From NCBI GenBank assembly GCA_023248915.1, contig JAHFDQ010000235.1:1-8829 (forward strand): a stretch of 8,829 nt of DNA, given 5' to 3'. Shown here in pieces: positions 6,557-8,829 of this stretch (its first letter is position 1; every line of letters begins with the position of its first letter). This DNA is from Archangiaceae bacterium (GTDB lineage Bacteria > Myxococcota > Myxococcia > Myxococcales > Myxococcaceae). A program made the position numbers and the translations under genes. Under the pieces are notes generated by a model. That model saw only the letters and a list, made by a program, of their open reading frames with translations, was not told the DNA's origin and ran no database searches.

Positions 6557-7255
6557 TTACTGCCTGAAGGGCATTCCGAAGTGGCGCAAGAGCGCCAGGC
6601 CCTGTTCGTCGTTCTTCGCCGTGGTGACCAGGCTGATGTTCAGCCCCTTCACCTTCTCGATCTGGTCGTAGTTGATCTCGGGGAAGATGATCTGCTCACG
6701 CACGCCCAGGGTGTAGTTGCCCTTGCCGTCGAAGGCCTTGGTCGAGACGCCCTTGAAGTCGCGCACGCGCGGCAGGGCGACGTTGATCAGCCGGTCGAGG
6801 AACTCGTACATGCGGTCGGCGCGCAGCGTCACCGCCGCGCCGATGGCCTGCCCCTGGCGCAGCTTGAAGTTCGCGATCGACTTGCGCGCCCGGGTGACCA
6901 CCGGCTTCTGCCCGGTGATGGCGGCCATCTGGTCGACCGCCGATTCCATGATCTTGTTGTTCACCAGGGCCTCGCCAAGGCCCATGTTGACGACGATCTT
7001 CTCGAGGCGCGGCACCTCGTTCGGGTTCTTGAACCCGAACTCCTTCATCAGCGCGGGCACGCCTTCGGCCCGGTAGCGCATTTTCAGGCGCGCCGGCTTG
7101 GCCTTCAGCCCTTCCTCGATGTTGGCGGCGAAGCCGACCTTCTTGGCCTCTTCCTTCTTGCGGCCACGGGCGGCCTTCTTCGCCTTGGCCTCGGCCGCGG
7201 CGGCCTTCGCCTCGGCGGCTGCCTTCTCGTCCTTCGGGTTCTTGTCGTCAGCCAT
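6557..7255 (-). CDS. rplE: 50S ribosomal protein L5 with an Ala/Lys-rich N-terminal extension
   Basis: L5 binds 5S rRNA and contacts S13 in the intersubunit bridge B1b. The protein is 232 residues, about 50 longer than the usual 178 to 187. The normal L5 core begins near residue 56 (ARLKMRYRAEGVPALMKEF) and includes IVVNMGLGEA (87 to 96), the signature LPRVRDFKGVS (161 to 171), and the C-terminal LLRHFGMPF. Residues 1 to 55 are an extra, low-complexity segment rich in Ala, Lys and Glu (KAAAEAKAAAAEAKAKKAAR). The start at 7255 is favoured because AGAAGGA lies seven bases before this ATG, while the internal Met59 near the core has no ribosome-binding site. The stop is TAA, and the rpsN ribosome-binding site overlaps it. 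In E. coli the translational repressor S8 acts at the start of this gene. Confidence 0.95.
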   Translation of the reverse strand: MADDKNPKDEKAAAEAKAAAAEAKAKKAARGRKKEEAKKVGFAANIEEGLKAKPARLKMRYRAEGVPALMKEFGFKNPNEVPRLEKIVVNMGLGEALVNNKIMESAVDQMAAITGQKPVVTRARKSIANFKLRQGQAIGAAVTLRADRMYEFLDRLINVALPRVRDFKGVSTKAFDGKGNYTLGVREQIIFPEINYDQIEKVKGLNISLVTTAKNDEQGLALLRHFGMPFRQ

Positions 7256-7329
7256 CTTCAGTTCCTTCTGCGCTGCCAGACTTCATTTACTCGTGCAAAG
7301 GGGGCGCGGTTTACGTCCGGACCGTCCCG

Positions 7330-7656
7330 CTAGTCAATCGCAGCGTCGCACTTCTTGCAGAACCGCACCTTTTTGTCGCCTGCGACCTTGATGCCCACCC
7401 GGGTCGGCTTGTCGCACTTCGGGCAGACGAGCGACACCGAGGCCAGGGCGATGCTGCCCGGCCGTTCCAGCCGGCCGCCCTCGGGGTTGGCCCGGTCGGC
7501 CCCCTTCTTCACGTGGCGGGTCACCAGCCGCAGCCCCTCGACCCGAACCCGGTTGGAAGCCCGGTCGATGAGCTGAATCTTGCCGCGCGAGGCCTTCTGG
7601 GTGCGCTCGGCGCCCCGGGTGACCTGCACGGTGTCTCCGACTTTGAGCTTTTCCAT
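7330..7656 (-). CDS. rplX: 50S ribosomal protein L24, zinc-ribbon form
   Basis: L24 is an assembly-initiator protein that binds the 5' end of 23S rRNA. The 108-residue sequence begins with a KOW motif (KLKVGDTVQV, residues 3 to 12) and ends in a treble-clef-like CxxC...CxxC set: Cys78, Cys81, Cys100 and Cys103 (VCPKCDKPTRVG and FCKKCDAAID). Many bacterial L24 share this ribbon, while others have lost the cysteines. Compared with the usual SGKDKGKxGKV turn, the KOW loop here reads RGAERTQKASRGKI, about three residues longer. The start ATG follows CAGGAA with a 5-base spacer. It is followed by a 74-base gap before rplE, one of the longer gaps inside the ribosomal-protein run. Confidence 0.96.
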   Translation of the reverse strand: MEKLKVGDTVQVTRGAERTQKASRGKIQLIDRASNRVRVEGLRLVTRHVKKGADRANPEGGRLERPGSIALASVSLVCPKCDKPTRVGIKVAGDKKVRFCKKCDAAID

Positions 7657-7681
7657 CGTCGTTCCTGGGCCTTTGGCCGCC

Positions 7682-8050
7682 CTACAGCACTTCCGGGGCG
7701 AGCGAGATGATCTTCATGAACTTCTTGGCGCGAAGCTCGCGGGCCACCGGCCCGAAGATGCGGGTGCCGATGGGTTCCAAGTCCTTGTTGATCAGCACCG
7801 CCGAGTTGCCGTCGAACTTGATGAAGCTGCCGTCGGGACGGCCGACTTCGCGCGCGGTGCGCACGATGACCGCCTTGGCCACGTCGCCCTTCTTCACCTT
7901 CGAGTTCGGCAGAGCCTCGCGTATCGACACCACGACGATGTCGCCGATCGAGGCGTAGCGGCGATTCGACCCGCCCAGCACCTTGATGCAGAACACCTTC
8001 TTGGCGCCCGAGTTGTCGGCGACGTCGAGCACTGAGGTCATTTGAATCAT
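7682..8050 (-). CDS. rplN: 50S ribosomal protein L14
   Basis: L14 has exactly the common family length, 122 residues, and begins MIQMTSVLDVADNSGAKKVF. It is a five-stranded beta-barrel protein at the subunit interface, where it contacts 16S rRNA helix 14 and is the docking point for the silencing factor RsfS. The family signature region (GDIVVVSIREALPNSKVKKG, about residues 36 to 55) and the conserved GTRIFGPVARELR block (95 to 107) are intact. The start is ATG, preceded by AGAGGAA with a 6-base spacer. The stop is TAG, 25 bases before rplX. It is the first gene of the classical spc group. There is nothing unusual in the protein. Confidence 0.97.
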   Translation of the reverse strand: MIQMTSVLDVADNSGAKKVFCIKVLGGSNRRYASIGDIVVVSIREALPNSKVKKGDVAKAVIVRTAREVGRPDGSFIKFDGNSAVLINKDLEPIGTRIFGPVARELRAKKFMKIISLAPEVL

Positions 8051-8080
8051 GGCGAATTCCTCTTCTCTCTTGCCACAGCC

Positions 8081-8395
8081 CTAGGCGGGCGTCGCCCGCT
8101 CGAGCACTTCGATCACCCGCCAGCGCTTGTCCTTCGACGCGGGCTTGGTCTCGGCGATGCGAACCTTGTCGCCCTCGTTCAGGGTGACCTTCTTCGGGTA
8201 GTCGTGGTCTTCCACGTGGGCCATGTACTTCTCGCGCCGCGTCTGAATCTTCCCGTACTGGGTGTGCGCCGCGCGGCGGCTGACGGTGACCACCACCGTC
8301 TTCTGCATCTTGTTCGAGGTCACCACCCCGATGCGGGTCTTCGGTCGCCCCCGGTGCTCGGCCGCTTCAGTGGGAGTCTCAGTCGTGTCAGCCAT
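8081..8395 (-). CDS. rpsQ: 30S ribosomal protein S17
   Basis: S17 is a primary 16S rRNA-binding protein with an OB fold that helps organise the 5' domain of the small subunit. The protein has 104 residues, while most bacterial S17 have about 80 to 90. The core starts near residue 17 (RPKTRIGVVTSNKMQKTVVV) and contains the family signature GDKVRIAETKPASKDKRWRV at about 75 to 94. The surplus is mainly an acidic, Thr/Glu/Ala-rich N-terminal extension (residues 1 to about 15, MADTTETPTEAAEHR). The ATG start is supported by an AAGGGA ribosome-binding site six bases upstream, so the extension is likely real. The next internal Met (residue 30) would cut off the first beta strand. Gaps are 10 bases to rpmC and 30 bases to rplN. 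The last gap marks the classical S10/spc operon boundary, but it is too short to hold a convincing separate promoter. Confidence 0.95.
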   Translation of the reverse strand: MADTTETPTEAAEHRGRPKTRIGVVTSNKMQKTVVVTVSRRAAHTQYGKIQTRREKYMAHVEDHDYPKKVTLNEGDKVRIAETKPASKDKRWRVIEVLERATPA

Positions 8396-8405
8396 GGGTA
8401 TTCCC

Positions 8406-8612
8406 TTACGCCTTCTTCGTGGTCTTCTGCTTCTGGCCCAGCACCGTCAGCACCCGCGCCAGGTCCCGCTTGTGCTTCACCCGATCGGCCGGGCTGTCCA
8501 ATGAGCCGGTCTTCAGCTTCAGCCGGTCCTGGAACAGGGTGTCGCGCAGTTCGGACGCGCGCCGGTTCAGATCATCCACCGTCAAGTCGTTGAGCTCTTT
8601 CGCGGTTGCCAT
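8406..8612 (-). CDS. rpmC: 50S ribosomal protein L29
   Basis: A 68-residue protein, the usual length for L29, which binds 23S rRNA near the nascent-chain exit tunnel and forms part of the docking site for trigger factor and SRP. The sequence begins MATAKELNDLTVDDLNRRAS and carries the family pattern of two charged alpha helices: an N-terminal 'L..L...DL' helix and a second helix around VKHKRDLARVLTVL (about residues 45 to 58). It ends in a Lys-rich tail (KQKTTKKA). The ATG start is preceded by CAGGAA with a 5-base spacer, a good ribosome-binding site. It lies between rplP (12 bases upstream) and rpsQ (10 bases downstream), so it is certainly co-transcribed. It is one of only two genes here that end in TAA. 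Confidence 0.96.
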   Translation of the reverse strand: MATAKELNDLTVDDLNRRASELRDTLFQDRLKLKTGSLDSPADRVKHKRDLARVLTVLGQKQKTTKKA

Positions 8613-8624
8613 GGGGGTTCCTGT

Positions 8625-8829
8625 CTAGATCGACTGCTCGGCCCGGTGGACGATGCGGGTCATCACCGGCAGCTTCGCCTGGGCCAGCTTCAAGGCCGTG
8701 TGGGCGATCTCCTTCGTCATGCCTTCCATCTCGTACAGAATGCGGCCCGGCTTCACCACCGCGACGTAGTACTCGACGCCGCCCTTTCCGGTGCCCATAC
8801 GGGTCTCGGCGGGCTTCTTGGTGATGGGC
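8625..8829 (-). CDS. rplP: 50S ribosomal protein L16, C-terminal part (cut by window edge)
   Basis: This is the last 67 codons of L16; the 5' part lies beyond the right edge. Translation of the minus strand starts PITKKPAETRMGTGKGGVEY and ends HRAEQSI followed by TAG. The RMGTGKG segment matches the conserved RMGxGKG loop of L16. In E. coli the Arg of this loop is the residue hydroxylated by the oxygenase YcfD/RoxA, and it is conserved here. L16 sits near the peptidyl-transferase centre and the A-site tRNA of the large subunit. The fragment also has the family's typical C-terminal helix region, with YEMEGMTKEIAHTALKLA. Its stop codon is 12 bases before the rpmC start, and the rpmC ribosome-binding site begins right after the stop. 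The order L16-L29-S17 is the normal end of the S10 operon. The identification is secure. Confidence 0.96.
   Translation of the reverse strand, partial: PITKKPAETRMGTGKGGVEYYVAVVKPGRILYEMEGMTKEIAHTALKLAQAKLPVMTRIVHRAEQSI

Noticed and set aside
7079..7081. Internal Met59 as the true L5 start
   Set aside because: It would match ordinary L5 length, but no Shine-Dalgarno sequence lies before it, whereas the ATG at 7255 has AGAAGGA at good spacing.
6353..7333. 326-codon plus-strand open frame opposite rpsZ and rplE
   Set aside because: Shadow of the real minus-strand genes; Leu/His/Arg-rich, no domain, no ribosome-binding site considered convincing.
8051..8080. Separate spc-operon promoter between rpsQ and rplN
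   Set aside because: The 30-base gap is occupied largely by the rplN ribosome-binding site and shows no -35/-10 pair; a promoter inside rpsQ cannot be judged by eye.

Overview
This window is a block of translation and protein-export genes, all on the minus strand, so it reads from right to left: the 3' part of the S10 operon (L16, L29, S17), then the spc operon (L14, L24, L5, S14, S8, L6, L18, S5, L30, L15, SecY), then adk, map and infA, and finally the start of the alpha operon (L36, S13). Nineteen coding sequences are present. rplP (right edge) and rpsM (left edge) are cut by the window ends. Coding is nearly wall-to-wall, and no gap reaches 300 bases.

The DNA is strongly GC-rich. The order secY-adk-map-infA-rpmJ-rpsM, rather than the E. 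coli order secY-rpmJ-rpsM, is common outside gammaproteobacteria. The protein sequences (for example the S17 'GRPKTRIGVVTSNKMQKTVV' stretch, the charged Ala/Lys-rich extension on L5, and an IF1 starting PKDDAIEVEG) look most like Myxococcota (former Deltaproteobacteria). That placement is from memory of the families, not from a search. L36, L24 and S14 all keep full zinc-binding Cys sets, so these are the zinc-containing (C+) forms.

Layout from right to left: 8829-7330 rplP(partial)-rpmC-rpsQ-rplN-rplX; 74-base gap; 7255-6359 rplE-rpsN; 94-base structured gap; 6264-3553 rpsH-rplF-rplR-rpsE-rpmD-rplO, tightly packed with rpmD/rplO overlapping by 4 bases; 92-base gap with a hairpin; 3460-2111 secY; 83-base gap; 2027-613 adk-map; 135-base gap with a candidate promoter; 477-1 infA-rpmJ-rpsM(partial). 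The genes make ribosomal subunits, the membrane channel that receives nascent proteins, the enzyme that trims the initiator methionine, an initiation factor, and the kinase that balances adenine nucleotides.

This is core housekeeping DNA, and I see no new accessory system, mobile element, CRISPR array or RNA gene. The points worth a second look are small: 13 of the 18 visible stop codons are TAG, which is unexpected in a GC-rich, highly expressed operon; infA has a forced TTG start behind a plausible internal promoter; Adk has an altered P-loop and a rearranged zinc-lid ligand set; L5, L30, L15 and S17 carry terminal extensions; and the gaps before rpsH, secY and adk contain inverted repeats that could be regulatory RNA.
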